From Actinokineospora pegani (GTDB taxonomy: Bacteria > Actinomycetota > Actinomycetes > Mycobacteriales > Pseudonocardiaceae), in NCBI RefSeq assembly GCF_009745975.1, contig NZ_WHOL01000107.1, positions 1-64,000 on the forward strand: DNA of 64,000 nt, read 5' to 3'. Positions 23,937 to 32,532 of this stretch are shown here, piece by piece (the stretch's first letter is position 1; the number at the start of each line of letters is the position of its first letter). The notes below the pieces were generated by a model. That model did not search any database, was not told where the DNA came from, and was given only the letters and a program-made list of their open reading frames with translations. A program made the position numbers and the translations under genes.

Positions 23937-25105
23937 CCGACACCGTGGACCGCCTCGTCGCGCGCTTCGACCACCACGACCCCGAGTTCACCCCCGAGGT
24001 GGCCGCGGCCGTCCACCGGCGGCTGCGCGAGGCAGGCGAGCCCGTGCACTCCGCGGCGCACGGCGGCGTGTGGGTCCTGGCCCGCTACCGGCACGTGTTC
24101 GACGCGCTCAAGGACCACGGGTCGTTCTCGTCGGCGCAGGGCGTGTTCTTCCCGCGCGGCGCCGACCAGCCCAGGTTCGCGCCGCTGGAGTACGACCCGC
24201 CCGAGCACACCGCGTTCCGCTCGCTGATGCGCCCGGCGCTGGCCGCGGCGGCGGTGCGCGCGGTCGAGCCGCGCATCGACCGGTTGGCGGCCGACATCGT
24301 GCGGCCGCTGGTGGCGCGCGGGTCGGCGGACCTGGTGGCGGAGCTGACGACGACGCTGCCGCTGGCGGTGCTGGCCACCACCATCGGGTTCTCCGACACC
24401 GCCCGCGGCGAGATCCTGGAGCTCACCCGCACCACGTGGTCGAAGATGGCCACCGGCGGGCAGTTCTGGCCGCAGTTCGCCGCCCTGCTCGACGCCGAGA
24501 TCGCCCGCGCCCGCCGCGACCACGACGGCACGTACCTGGCCGAGCTGGTCCGCACCGAGGTCGACGGCGCGCCGGTCACCGACGAGCAGTTGCGGGTCAT
24601 GCTCGTCGCGTTCGCCATCGCCGGGCACGAGACCACGATGAACACCACCGGGCACCTGCTCTGGCGCCTGGCCCAGGACCCGGACCTGGCCGCCCGGCTC
24701 GCGCGGGACCCGGGCGCCCGCCCGGCGGCCGTCGACGAGTCGCTGCGGCTGGACGCGCCCGTCGACCACGGCAGCCGGTTCACCACGCGCGACGTCGAGG
24801 TGGGCCGCACGACGATCCCGGCCGGGTCGCGGGTGGTCCTGGCCGTCGGCGCGGCCAACCGCGACCCCGAGCAGTTCGACGACCCGGAGGCGTTCCGGCT
24901 CGACCGGGGCGCGGCCCGGCACCTGTCACTGGGCCAGGGCATCCACTTCTGCCTGGGTGCCCAGCTCGGCCGCAGGCAGATCGTCGCCGTGCTCGACGAG
25001 CTGGCCGCCGCGCCGCCGATGACCCTCGACGGGCCCGTGCACCGGCACTACGCCAACGGCCGCCACCTCAACCTCGCCGCCCTGCCGGTGCGGTGGGGCG
25101 GGTGA
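23933..25105 (+). CDS. Cytochrome P450 (tailoring hydroxylase)
   Basis: A 390-residue bacterial class I P450. The I-helix reads AIAGHETT (about residue 229), ExxR is DESLR, and the haem-binding loop is LGQGIHFCLG with Cys340. The soluble form needs a separate ferredoxin and reductase, and none is encoded in the cluster. It likely hydroxylates or otherwise oxidises the polyketide intermediate. ATG 23933 overlaps the KASIII stop (ATGA), and the stop overlaps the transporter start. The longer frame extending upstream is a shadow through the preceding gene. Confidence 0.9.
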   Translation: MTDTVDRLVARFDHHDPEFTPEVAAAVHRRLREAGEPVHSAAHGGVWVLARYRHVFDALKDHGSFSSAQGVFFPRGADQPRFAPLEYDPPEHTAFRSLMRPALAAAAVRAVEPRIDRLAADIVRPLVARGSADLVAELTTTLPLAVLATTIGFSDTARGEILELTRTTWSKMATGGQFWPQFAALLDAEIARARRDHDGTYLAELVRTEVDGAPVTDEQLRVMLVAFAIAGHETTMNTTGHLLWRLAQDPDLAARLARDPGARPAAVDESLRLDAPVDHGSRFTTRDVEVGRTTIPAGSRVVLAVGAANRDPEQFDDPEAFRLDRGAARHLSLGQGIHFCLGAQLGRRQIVAVLDELAAAPPMTLDGPVHRHYANGRHLNLAALPVRWGG

Positions 25106-26328
25106 GGAACGGCCGGAATGGACTGGTCTGGCCGGTCGCGCTGTGCGCGGCCGGGCTGGTCTTCGACGGGTACGACCTGGTCGTCTACGGCGCGCTGGTG
25201 CCGCTGTTCCTGCGCTCGCCCGGCGAGATCGGGGCGCTGACCCCCGCCACGGCCGGGGCGCTGGGCAGCTACGCCCTCATCGGGGTGCTGATCGGCGCGC
25301 TGGCCGCGGGCGCGGTGTCGGACCGGTGGGGGCGGCGGCCGGTGCTGCTGGGCGGGTACGCGTGGTTCTCCGTGGGCATGGGCGCGACCGCGCTGACCTC
25401 GTCGGCGCAGGCGTTCGGGGCGTGGCGGCTGGTGACCGGAGTCGGGATCGGGGTCGTCGTGGCCACGACCGGGGTGCTGGTGTCCGAGCTGGCGCCGCCG
25501 GGGCGCAGGCAGCTCTGCACGACGGTCGCGTACTGCGGCATCCCGCTCGGCAGTGTCCTGGGCACGGTCGCCGCGCTGTCCTTCTTGGACTCGATCGGCT
25601 GGCGGGGGCTGTTCTGGATCGGGGCGCTGCCGCTGGTGACGTTGCTGCCGCTGGCGTGGTGGCGGTTGCCGGAGTCGCCCGCGTGGCGCGGACGGGAGCG
25701 GGGGCGGTCCGGGTTCGCCGGGTTGTTCACCGGTCCGACGCTGCTGCCCGCGGTGGTGCTCGGCGTGGTGAGCGGGATCGGGTTGCTGCTGGTGTTCGCG
25801 CTGAGCACCTGGCTGCCGGAGCTGATGGGGCGGGCCGGGTTCGGCTCGCGCGGATCGCTGGTGCTGCTGCTGGTGCTCAACGGCGGCGCGGTCGTCGGGG
25901 CGCTGCTGGCCTCGCCGCTGGCGGAGCGGTTCGGCCCCCGGCGGGTGGTGGCGGGCTGCTTCGGGCTCGGCGCGGCGGGCATGGTCCTGGTGGGCTCGCA
26001 GCCCTCCGCCGCCGTGGTGCCGGTGCTGGTCGCGGTCGTGGGGTTGGGCACGACCGGCACGCAGATCCTGGTGATCGGGCTGGCCACCGCGACCTTCCCC
26101 ACCGCCGTGCGCGGGGCGGGCGTGGCCTGGTGCACCGGCTTCGGGCGGCTCGGCGGGATCGCTGGGCCGCTGGTCGTCGGGCTGCTCGTCGCGGCCGGGG
26201 CGGGTGTCGAGTCGCTGTTCACCGTGCTGGCGGTGGTCGCCGCCGTCGGCGCGGGACTGGTCCTGCTGGTCAGACCCGGTCGAGCCGCTCCTCGAACGCC
26301 GTCTCCCGTGCCAGCGCCGCACACGTGA
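25102..26328 (+). CDS. MFS transporter, AAHS-like, probable product exporter
   Basis: A 408-residue 12-helix transporter. The first loop shows FDGYDLVVYG, characteristic of the aromatic acid:H+ symporter family, and DRWGRRPV in loop 2-3 is the MFS signature. Members import aromatic acids, but as the last gene of a biosynthetic operon it more likely exports the product or an aromatic intermediate. This would fit an aromatic polyketide. GTG 25102 overlaps the P450 stop. The 3' end overlaps the convergent MHS permease gene by 59 bases. Confidence 0.85.
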   Translation: MRNGRNGLVWPVALCAAGLVFDGYDLVVYGALVPLFLRSPGEIGALTPATAGALGSYALIGVLIGALAAGAVSDRWGRRPVLLGGYAWFSVGMGATALTSSAQAFGAWRLVTGVGIGVVVATTGVLVSELAPPGRRQLCTTVAYCGIPLGSVLGTVAALSFLDSIGWRGLFWIGALPLVTLLPLAWWRLPESPAWRGRERGRSGFAGLFTGPTLLPAVVLGVVSGIGLLLVFALSTWLPELMGRAGFGSRGSLVLLLVLNGGAVVGALLASPLAERFGPRRVVAGCFGLGAAGMVLVGSQPSAAVVPVLVAVVGLGTTGTQILVIGLATATFPTAVRGAGVAWCTGFGRLGGIAGPLVVGLLVAAGAGVESLFTVLAVVAAVGAGLVLLVRPGRAAPRTPSPVPAPHT

Positions 26329-27568
26329 TCGTCACCGCCGCCAGGCCCGCGTAGTACAGCAGCACCCACCACGGCCGCCCGTCGCCCGCCAGCACCAGCG
26401 CCGCGGCGATCAGCGGCGTGAACCCGCCCGCGAGCACCGACCCGATCTGGTAGCCCAGCGACACCCCGCTGTAGCGCAGGTGCAGCGGGAACAGCTCGGA
26501 GAACCACGCGGGCTGCCCGGCCGCCATGGCGTCGAAGAACACGCTCGTGGCCAACACCATCGCCAGCACGATGAGCACAGTGGACCCGGTGTCGACGGCG
26601 AGGAAGAACAGGGCCAACGCGGCGACAGCGCCCACGGCCCCGAACAGGTAGGGCCGTTTGCGCCCGAACTTGTCCGTGAGCCTGCCCCACACCAGCGTCG
26701 TGCCGATCGAGAGCGCCGAGGACACCACCACCGCGATCAGCCCGGCGTCGCTGTCCTCGCCGAGGTTGGTGGAGATGTAGGTGAGGCCGTAGGTGGTGAG
26801 CATGACGTAGAGGCCGATCTGCGACAGCCGCAGACCCGTCGTCAGCAGGACCGGGACCGGCGCCGCGCGCAGCACCTCCAGGACCGGCAGGCGGGCGACC
26901 CCGTCGCTGTCGCGCAGCCGCTGGAACTCCGGGGCGTCCTGCAACCGCAACCGCACCGCCAGGCCGACGCCGACCAGGACGATGCTGAGCAGGAAGGGCA
27001 GCCGCCACGCCCACGCCAGGAACGCCTCGGGCCCGGCCGCCGTCCGCGTGGCCCAGAACACGCCCGTCGCCAGCAGCATGCCCGCCGGGGAGCCGATCTG
27101 GGTGAAGCCGCCGAACCAGCCGCGCCTGCCCGGCGGCGCGTGCTCGACGGACAGGATCGCCGCGCCGCCCCACTCCGCGCCGACCGCGAGCCCCTGCAAC
27201 GTGCGCAGGACGACCAGCAGCGTCGGGGCGAGCACGCCGATCGTCGCGTAGGTGGGCAGCAGGCCGATCAGCGTGCTGGCGCCGCCCATCAGCAGCAGCG
27301 CCCCGACCAGGACGGCCTTGCGCCCGATCCGGTCGCCGAGGTGCCCGGCGACCACCGCGCCGATCGGCCGCGCGCCGAACCCGGCGGCGAACGTCGCGAA
27401 CGCCGCCAGCGTCCCCGTCGCCGGGTCGACCGAGGAGAAGAACAGCTTGTTGAACACCAGCGCCGAGGCCGTGGCGTAGAGGTAGAAGTCGTACCACTCG
27501 ATCGTCGTCCCGATCGCGCTCGCGAACGCCACCCGCCTGGGCGTCCGCGCCGTGGAGCTCCCCGACAC
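26270..27568 (-). CDS. MFS permease of the metabolite:H+ symporter (MHS) family
   Basis: A 432-residue transporter with 12 predicted helices. It starts with the MHS hallmark ASAIGTTIEWYDFYLYATA, followed by GHLGDRIGRKAVL and a second-half GRLTDKFGRKRPY motif. Family members (ShiA, KgtP, ProP type) take up organic acids or osmolytes with protons, and the substrate is not predictable. The start is ATG 27568. It runs against the biosynthetic operon with 59 bases of 3' overlap, so membership of the cluster is uncertain. An 11-bp inverted repeat lies in its upstream region. Confidence 0.87.
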   Translation of the reverse strand: MSGSSTARTPRRVAFASAIGTTIEWYDFYLYATASALVFNKLFFSSVDPATGTLAAFATFAAGFGARPIGAVVAGHLGDRIGRKAVLVGALLLMGGASTLIGLLPTYATIGVLAPTLLVVLRTLQGLAVGAEWGGAAILSVEHAPPGRRGWFGGFTQIGSPAGMLLATGVFWATRTAAGPEAFLAWAWRLPFLLSIVLVGVGLAVRLRLQDAPEFQRLRDSDGVARLPVLEVLRAAPVPVLLTTGLRLSQIGLYVMLTTYGLTYISTNLGEDSDAGLIAVVVSSALSIGTTLVWGRLTDKFGRKRPYLFGAVGAVAALALFFLAVDTGSTVLIVLAMVLATSVFFDAMAAGQPAWFSELFPLHLRYSGVSLGYQIGSVLAGGFTPLIAAALVLAGDGRPWWVLLYYAGLAAVTITCAALARETAFEERLDRV

Positions 27569-27623
27569 GCCGTGCCCTCCTTGAAATGGGCAAAAGTAAC
27601 AAACCGGGTGTATTCAACCATGG

Positions 27624-27682
27624 TGGCCGAGTCGCCCACCCCAGTCCGGGGGCATCTGCCGCTGACCCCGCCGACTCGGCCA
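27624..27682. repeat. 11-bp inverted repeat with 37-base spacer
   Basis: TGGCCGAGTCG at 27624-27634 is matched perfectly by CGACTCGGCCA at 27672-27682. It lies between the leftward MHS gene and a rightward membrane protein gene, so it may be a double operator or a leader structure of the latter. Confidence 0.4.
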
Positions 27683-27702
27683 ACCCCTGTCAGACTGGTC
27701 AC

Positions 27703-28008
27703 ATGGACGTCCGCGGCAAGCACCGAGACACGGCCACGACGGGCGCGGGGTTCGCCGTCGTCGTGGTGGTCTGGCTCGCGGTCCTGGTTCTGCGGTTCGC
27801 CGAGTCCAGGGCGGGGACCGGGAACGCGTTCCCGGTCCTGGCGGGCATCCCGGTCGGCGCGGTCGTCGCCGGCCTGCTGGGCGCGCTGGCCCCGGCGCAC
27901 GGGGTCCGCCGCTTCTCGCTGGGCGTCGCGCTGGGCGGACTCGTCCTCGCGGTCGTGCTGGCGGTCATGATGGCCGTCGGGATCGCGAACCTGCCACACC
28001 GCGGTTGA
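27703..28008 (+). CDS. Small hypothetical membrane protein
   Basis: A 101-residue protein with three hydrophobic helices, after a short basic N-terminus (MDVRGKHRDTATTG). ATG 27703 is preferred over an upstream ATG at 27586, because the extension is Pro/Gly rich and covers the inverted repeat. No known motif is visible. It is followed 48 bases later by another small membrane protein, and the two may be cotranscribed. Function unknown. Confidence 0.55.
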   Translation: MDVRGKHRDTATTGAGFAVVVVVWLAVLVLRFAESRAGTGNAFPVLAGIPVGAVVAGLLGALAPAHGVRRFSLGVALGGLVLAVVLAVMMAVGIANLPHRG

Positions 28009-28056
28009 GTAGTCCTGCGGATGTGACCACCGCCCCCGCACTGCGACGCTGAGGCA

Positions 28057-28401
28057 GTGGAAACCACCGCCGTTCACCACCTCGCCCCGACGCCGTCCAC
28101 CCGGTCGACCGCCACCGGGTTCCTGGTGGGGGCCGCACCGCAAGTGGCGCTGCTGATCGCCAACTCGGGGGGCGCGCTCGCCGCCGCGGGCTGGGACGCG
28201 GGCGGGTACTTCGCCGCCCACACCGCCGTCTCGCTGACGGCCGCGCTCGTCGGCTTCGGCTGGGGCCGGTTCCTGCCCGAGCCCACCCGGTCGGCCGCCC
28301 GCGGCGCCGGTATCGCGGGACTGGTGGGCCTCGTGTTCAGCCTCATGGTCGTGGGCCTGGTCCTCTTCGTGCTCCTCGCGCTGTCGTCCCAGGTCCCCTG
28401 A
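28057..28401 (+). CDS. Small hypothetical membrane protein
   Basis: A 114-residue protein with about three hydrophobic segments. One is near residues 20-45, one near 53-72 ending in GWGRFLPEPTR, and a strong C-terminal helix spans 82-110. GTG 28057 has GAGG just upstream. No family is recognised. It ends about 80 bases before the cobalamin riboswitch, so it is not part of the Btu operon. Confidence 0.55.
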   Translation: METTAVHHLAPTPSTRSTATGFLVGAAPQVALLIANSGGALAAAGWDAGGYFAAHTAVSLTAALVGFGWGRFLPEPTRSAARGAGIAGLVGLVFSLMVVGLVLFVLLALSSQVP

Positions 28402-28480
28402 CCGAACCGGGTCCCCGGCGGTGCTCGTGCCATCACGGACCGTGAACCGGGGCGACGGGGTATGGGGCGGACGCGGGCGC

Positions 28481-28600
28481 GTGCTTATGCTGTCGCCGAC
28501 AGTCGAGGGAATCCGGTGGGAAACCGGAGCGGTCGCGCCACTGTGACCGGTCGTTGACGACGATCGGGAGCCAGACCTCTTGCTGTCGCTGTGCACCCAG
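28481..28600 (+). ncRNA. Cobalamin (B12) riboswitch
   Basis: The conserved core is clear: GGGAATCCGGTGGGAAACCGG at 28507-28527, then GCGGTCGCGCCACTGTGA (28529-28546) and GAGCCAGACCT (28568-28578). These match the B12-box consensus GCCACTG and AGCCAGA. Boundaries are approximate. It precedes a vitamin B12 ABC importer, so binding of cobalamin should switch that operon off. No T-run terminator follows, which suggests control at translation initiation, as is usual in actinobacteria. Confidence 0.9.
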
Positions 28601-28626
28601 GCCGCGCCAGCCACGAGGAGATGCTG

Positions 28627-28671
28627 ATGGTCGACGACCGCGGTTCCCGCTGCCCGGCGCCTCCCCGGTGA
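28627..28671 (+). CDS. 14-codon leader ORF coupled to btuC
   Basis: ATG 28627 follows GAGGAG (28615-28620) at six bases and reads MVDDRGSRCPAPPR. Its TGA at 28669-28671 overlaps the GTG start of the permease gene (GTGA). This is the only good ribosome-binding site between riboswitch and permease, so ribosomes may reach the permease by termination-reinitiation. The riboswitch would then gate the leader ORF and not the permease directly. An ATG at 28621 in the same frame is too close to the GAGGAG. Confidence 0.45.
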   Translation: MVDDRGSRCPAPPR

Positions 28672-29693
28672 GGTTGCGCGTCGGCGCCACCGTCCTCGTC
28701 CTGGCGGTGCTGCTCGGCCTGAGCATCGTGGTGTCCACCGCCTTCGGCGCGGAGCAGCTCCCCCTCGGCTCGGTCGCCAGGGTGCTGTGGGCCCGCGCCT
28801 GCGGCTGCGTCACCACGGACCTGGCCTCGGACACGATCGTCTGGCAGTTCCGCGCCCCCCGGGTGCTGCTCGCCGTCCTGGTGGGCGCCGGGCTGGCGCT
28901 GGCGGGCGTGGGCATGCAGACCCTGGTGCGCAACCCGCTCGCCGACCCGTACCTGCTCGGCGTGTCCTCCGGCGCCGGGGTCGGCGCCTCGGCGGTGCTC
29001 ACCATGGGGCTGTTCGCCTCCGCCGGGATCTACGCCCTGACCGCGGGCGCGCTCGTCGGGGCGCTGGCGGCGGCGCTGGTCGTGTTCGGCGTGGCCACCG
29101 TCCAGGGCGGGCTGACACCGCTGCGGCTGGTGCTGACCGGGACCGTGCTCGGCTCGGCGTTCTCCGCGCTGGCCAGCTACCTGGTCTTCCGCAGCCCCGA
29201 CCCGGCCGCGGCGCAGTCGGTGCTGTTCTGGCTGCTGGGCAGCCTCGCGGGCGCGGGGTGGCAGCAGCTCGTCCTCCCGGCCACCGCCGTGGCGGTGGTC
29301 GGGGTGCTGATGTTGCTGGGCAGCCGGTGGCTCGACGCGCTGCTGATCGGGCCGGAGACCGCCTCGGCGGTCGGCGTCCCGGTGCGGCAGGTGCGGATCA
29401 CCCTGTTCGTGGCGCTGGGGGTGCTGGTCGGCGTGCTGGTCGCGGTCTCCGGCGGCATCGGGTTCGTCGGGCTGGTCGTCCCGCACGCCGCCCGGCTGCT
29501 CGTCGGGCCGCGGCACCGCTCGCTGCTGCCGGTCGCGGCCGTGCTCGGGGCGCTGTTCCTGGTGTGGGTCGACGTGGTCACCCGCATCGCCGTGCGGCCG
29601 ACGGAGATCCCGCTGAGCGTGGTCTCCGGGCTCATCGGCGCCCCGGCCTTCCTCGCCCTGCTGGGCAGGCGCCGCTACCGGTTCGGCTCGTGA
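28668..29693 (+). CDS. btuC: Vitamin B12 ABC transporter permease
   Basis: A 341-residue FecCD/BtuC-family permease with about ten helices. Typical motifs are FRAPRVLLAVLVGAGLALAGVGMQ (residues 61-84), NPLADPYLLGVSSGAG and GFVGLVVPHAARLLVGPRHR. It forms the membrane channel for cobalamin. GTG 28668 gives the usual N-terminal basic stretch (RLRVG). It has no ribosome-binding site of its own except the coupled leader ORF. The stop overlaps the ATPase start by four bases. Assignment to B12, and not a siderophore, rests on the upstream cobalamin riboswitch. Confidence 0.88.
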   Translation: MRLRVGATVLVLAVLLGLSIVVSTAFGAEQLPLGSVARVLWARACGCVTTDLASDTIVWQFRAPRVLLAVLVGAGLALAGVGMQTLVRNPLADPYLLGVSSGAGVGASAVLTMGLFASAGIYALTAGALVGALAAALVVFGVATVQGGLTPLRLVLTGTVLGSAFSALASYLVFRSPDPAAAQSVLFWLLGSLAGAGWQQLVLPATAVAVVGVLMLLGSRWLDALLIGPETASAVGVPVRQVRITLFVALGVLVGVLVAVSGGIGFVGLVVPHAARLLVGPRHRSLLPVAAVLGALFLVWVDVVTRIAVRPTEIPLSVVSGLIGAPAFLALLGRRRYRFGS

Positions 29694-30460
29694 GCGGCCT
29701 CGAGGTGGCGGCGCTGACCTGCGCCGTCGGCCGCCGGACCGTGCTCACGGACGTCACCTTCGACGTCGCGGCCGGGCAGGTCGTCGGCGTCGTCGGCCCC
29801 AACGGCAGCGGCAAGTCGACGCTGTTGCGCGCGCTGGCGGGCATCGCCAAGCCCCCGGTCGGCCGGGTGCTGGTGGCGGGGGAGGACCTGCACCGGCTGC
29901 CCGCCCGCGCACGGGCGCGGCGGGTGGCGTTCGTCGGCCAGGAGGAAGACCTGCCGTCCGGGCTGCTCGTCGAGGAGGCCGTCGCCCTCGGCCGCGTCCC
30001 CCACACCGCGCCCTGGGACACCGACGCCGCCGACCTGCCCGTCGTCCACGGCGCGCTCGCCGCCGTCGGGCTGTCCGACCTGGCCCGGCGGCCGGTGGAG
30101 GACCTCTCCGGCGGCGAGCGGCGCCGGGTGTCGCTGGCCAGGGGACTGGCCCAGGCCAGCCCCGTCCTGGTGCTCGACGAGCCGACCAACCACCTCGACG
30201 TGCGCCACCAACTGCACTTCGCCCACCTGCTGCGCGGCCTCGGCCGGACCGTCGTCGTCGCGCTGCACGACCTGTCCCTGGCGGTGGCGACCTGCGACCG
30301 CCTCGTCGTCGTCCACGGCGGGCGGACCACCACCGCGCTGCCCCCGGCCGAGGCGCTCGCCCCCGACGTCGTGCGCTCGGCGTTCGGCGTCACCGCCACC
30401 CCCGTGACCGACCCGGCCACCGGCCGGACGCACCTGCTCATGTCCCTGGAGGACCTGTGA
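29690..30460 (+). CDS. btuD: Vitamin B12 ABC transporter ATP-binding protein
   Basis: A 256-residue ATPase of the BtuD/FepC family. It has Walker A GPNGSGKST (residues 37-45), Q-loop AFVGQEE, signature DLSGGERRR, Walker B VLVLDEP with TNHLDVRHQ, and switch His in ALHDLSLA. It powers cobalamin import with the BtuC-type permease and the lipoprotein encoded on either side. The start GTG 29690 overlaps the permease stop, and the stop overlaps the binding-protein start, so the three proteins are translationally linked. Confidence 0.9.
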   Translation: MSGLEVAALTCAVGRRTVLTDVTFDVAAGQVVGVVGPNGSGKSTLLRALAGIAKPPVGRVLVAGEDLHRLPARARARRVAFVGQEEDLPSGLLVEEAVALGRVPHTAPWDTDAADLPVVHGALAAVGLSDLARRPVEDLSGGERRRVSLARGLAQASPVLVLDEPTNHLDVRHQLHFAHLLRGLGRTVVVALHDLSLAVATCDRLVVVHGGRTTTALPPAEALAPDVVRSAFGVTATPVTDPATGRTHLLMSLEDL

Positions 30461-31482
30461 ACCGCATCCCAGCCCTGCTCGCCTGCGCCCTGGCGCTCAC
30501 CGCCTGCGGGACGGCGCCGACCGCGGAGCCCGCGGCCGCCAAGACCACGGTCACCAACTGCGGCGAGGAGGGCGAGTTCCCCGCGCCCGCCCAGCGCCTG
30601 TTCGTCAACGACGGCAACATGATCGCGATGGTGCTGGCCCTCGGCGCCCAGGACCGGGTCGCCGCCGTGTCCAGCCTGCAGCGCGACGCCCCGACCCTGC
30701 GCGCGCACTACGGCGCCGCCGTGGACGCGCTCAAGCAGGTCGCGCCCGAGTACCCGGCCAAGGAGACCGTCGTCGCGCAGAACCCGGACGTCATGGTCGC
30801 CGGGTGGAACTACGGCTACAGCGAGGAGAAGGGGCTCACCCCCGACACCCTGCGCGCCCAGGGCATCGCCCCCTACATCCTCACCGAGAGCTGCAGGCAG
30901 ACCGACGGCGAGAAGGCCCGTGGCGTCGTCGACCCGTGGGAGGCCCTGCGCACCGACCTGGCCAACCTGGGCACGATCACCGCCACCAAGCCCAAGGCCG
31001 ACGAGGTGCTCGCCGACCTCGACACCCGCCTCGCCGCCCTGCGCGCGGCCCCGCGGGCGGCCACCCCGCCGACGGTGTTCCTGTTCGACAGCGCCAGCGA
31101 CACCGTCTACTCCAGCGGCCGCTTCGGCGCCCCGCACGCCATCCTCGACGCCGCGGGCGCCCGCAACGCGTTGGCCGACCTCGACGACACCTGGACGGCC
31201 GTGTCCTGGGAGCGCGTGGCCGCGGCCAACCCGGCCGCTTTCCTGTTCGTCGACTACCCGCCGCAAACCTTCCGGCAGAAGGTCGAGCTGCTCACCAGCC
31301 GCCCCGGCATCTCCGAGCTGCCCGCGGTCGAGGAACGGCGCTTCCTGAACCTGCCCTACGCCCTGTGGACCAGCTCCCCGCTCAACATCGACGCCGCCGA
31401 GCAGGTCCGCGCCGCCCTGGAGAAGTGGAACCTGGTCCCCGCCTCCGAGATCGAGCCCCGCGCCGACGACGAGGTGGGGTAG
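30457..31482 (+). CDS. btuF: Vitamin B12-binding lipoprotein
   Basis: A 341-residue substrate-binding protein. A short signal sequence ends in the lipobox LTAC (Cys17), so it is tethered outside the membrane. The body has the two-lobe class III binding-protein pattern: NDGNMIAMVLALGAQDRVAAVSS in lobe one, VVAQNPDVMVAGWNYG before the linker helix, and VFLFDSASDT in lobe two. It delivers cobalamin or cobinamide to BtuCD. GTG 30457 overlaps the ATPase stop. The gene ends the riboswitch-controlled operon, and no terminator hairpin is obvious after it. Confidence 0.87.
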   Translation: MNRIPALLACALALTACGTAPTAEPAAAKTTVTNCGEEGEFPAPAQRLFVNDGNMIAMVLALGAQDRVAAVSSLQRDAPTLRAHYGAAVDALKQVAPEYPAKETVVAQNPDVMVAGWNYGYSEEKGLTPDTLRAQGIAPYILTESCRQTDGEKARGVVDPWEALRTDLANLGTITATKPKADEVLADLDTRLAALRAAPRAATPPTVFLFDSASDTVYSSGRFGAPHAILDAAGARNALADLDDTWTAVSWERVAAANPAAFLFVDYPPQTFRQKVELLTSRPGISELPAVEERRFLNLPYALWTSSPLNIDAAEQVRAALEKWNLVPASEIEPRADDEVG

Positions 31483-31525
31483 TAGCGTTGACGGCGTCGG
31501 TCCCCACCGCGATCTGGAGCCACCC

Positions 31526-31840
31526 ATGAGCGACGTGAACGTCCCCTGGCTCGTCGGGGGCATCCTCCTGGTCGCCGTCGGGATCGGCGCCGTCGTCCTC
31601 ATCGTGCTGCTGGTGCGCAAGTACCGCTTCCTGCGCAGCCCGGACACCCCGTTCCCGGCCAAGTTCGCCTTCTGGGGCTCCCTGGTCTACACCGTCTTCC
31701 CCATCGACGCCCTCCCCGACCCGATCTACCTCGACGACGTCGGCGTCCTGCTGGGCGCGTTCCTCTACATCTCCACCACCCTGCGCAAGAAACGCCGGCC
31801 CGTCACGCCGTCGGATGGCCCCCGGGACGCGGCCGGGTAG
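31526..31840 (+). CDS. DUF1232 (YkvA-like) membrane protein
   Basis: A 104-residue protein with an N-terminal membrane helix (residues 8-28) followed by the DUF1232 core, where FPIDALPDPIYLDDVGVLLG is diagnostic. The tail is charged (RKKRRP). Family function is unknown, and members are common small membrane proteins. It starts 43 bases after btuF and may be read through from it, but its N-terminus and spacing suggest an independent gene. Confidence 0.75.
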   Translation: MSDVNVPWLVGGILLVAVGIGAVVLIVLLVRKYRFLRSPDTPFPAKFAFWGSLVYTVFPIDALPDPIYLDDVGVLLGAFLYISTTLRKKRRPVTPSDGPRDAAG

Positions 31841-32041
31841 GTCCGCGTCCTCGGTCGCCGCGCTCGACGCCATCACCGCCAGGTTCGCCGCGCGCGGCAA
31901 TTCATCCTCGACGGCCACAGCGCCGCCATGCACGGCAGACTCTCCGAGGAATTGGCCCGATCGGGTTGATCTGGCTGGTTCGGGCACAAATCGGACAGGT
32001 CGTGCGTTCTCTCGGGGACGTTGATCAGACGAAGGGACCCG

Positions 32042-32335
32042 ATGAGCATCTTCGACATGTTCAAGGACAAGGCCACCGAACTGCTCGGGGGCGTGACCGA
32101 CCAGGCTTCCGGCGCCGTCTCGGGGGTCGCTGACCAGGCCCAGGAGGCCACCGGGGCGGCCACCGACCTCGCCGGGACGGCCACCGACCAGGCGACCGAG
32201 TTCGCGGGCGGCGCCACCGAGCAGGCCGCGGGCGCGGCAGAGGCCGGACAGGGCTACGTGGGCCAGGCGCAGGACGCCGTGTCCGACCCGGGCGCGGCCG
32301 TGCAGGGCGTCGTCGGACGGTTCTTCGGCAACTGA
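32042..32335 (+). CDS. Small Ala-rich amphipathic-repeat protein
   Basis: A 97-residue acidic protein. After a MSIFDMFKDKATELLGG start, it consists of repeats of the form T/A-D-Q-A-T/S-x3-A-G with regularly spaced Ala, Thr, Gln, Asp and Glu, predicted to form long amphipathic helices like LEA or apolipoprotein-type proteins. It has no Cys, membrane span or catalytic motif. ATG 32042 is chosen for AAGGGA upstream; an in-frame start at 32021 is less likely. A strong terminator hairpin follows directly. Stress protection or membrane binding is a guess from composition only. Confidence 0.65.
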   Translation: MSIFDMFKDKATELLGGVTDQASGAVSGVADQAQEATGAATDLAGTATDQATEFAGGATEQAAGAAEAGQGYVGQAQDAVSDPGAAVQGVVGRFFGN

Positions 32336-32342
32336 CCCGCCC

Positions 32343-32374
32343 CCCGACCCGGTGTGCCCGCACGCCGGGTCGGG
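32343..32374 (+). terminator. Strong hairpin terminator
   Basis: CCCGACCCGG at 32343-32352 pairs perfectly with CCGGGTCGGG at 32365-32374, and four inner bases extend the stem with one wobble to leave a CCCG loop. It starts eight bases after the preceding stop. It has no T-run, as is common in high-GC actinomycetes. Confidence 0.7.
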
Positions 32375-32532
32375 CGCCGGTGTCCACAACATCCGGTGCG
32401 GCCATCGCGGACAGCGGCTCACGAGACGCGGCCCGGCGACACCGTCCGTTACGGTGGCGTTCACTCGCCCGTGCGATGCGGTGCCCGGCCGGCGGATTGC
32501 CGCGCCTGACGCGCTCAGCCATCTTTACCGGC

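Noticed and set aside
28668-31482. Siderophore (Fe) importer instead of B12
   Set aside because: The permease family is shared, but the upstream aptamer carries the cobalamin riboswitch core, which favours B12.
31815-32024. 69-codon frame after the DUF1232 gene
   Set aside because: No ribosome-binding site, overlaps the previous gene, and unlikely composition (Ser/Arg/Thr rich).
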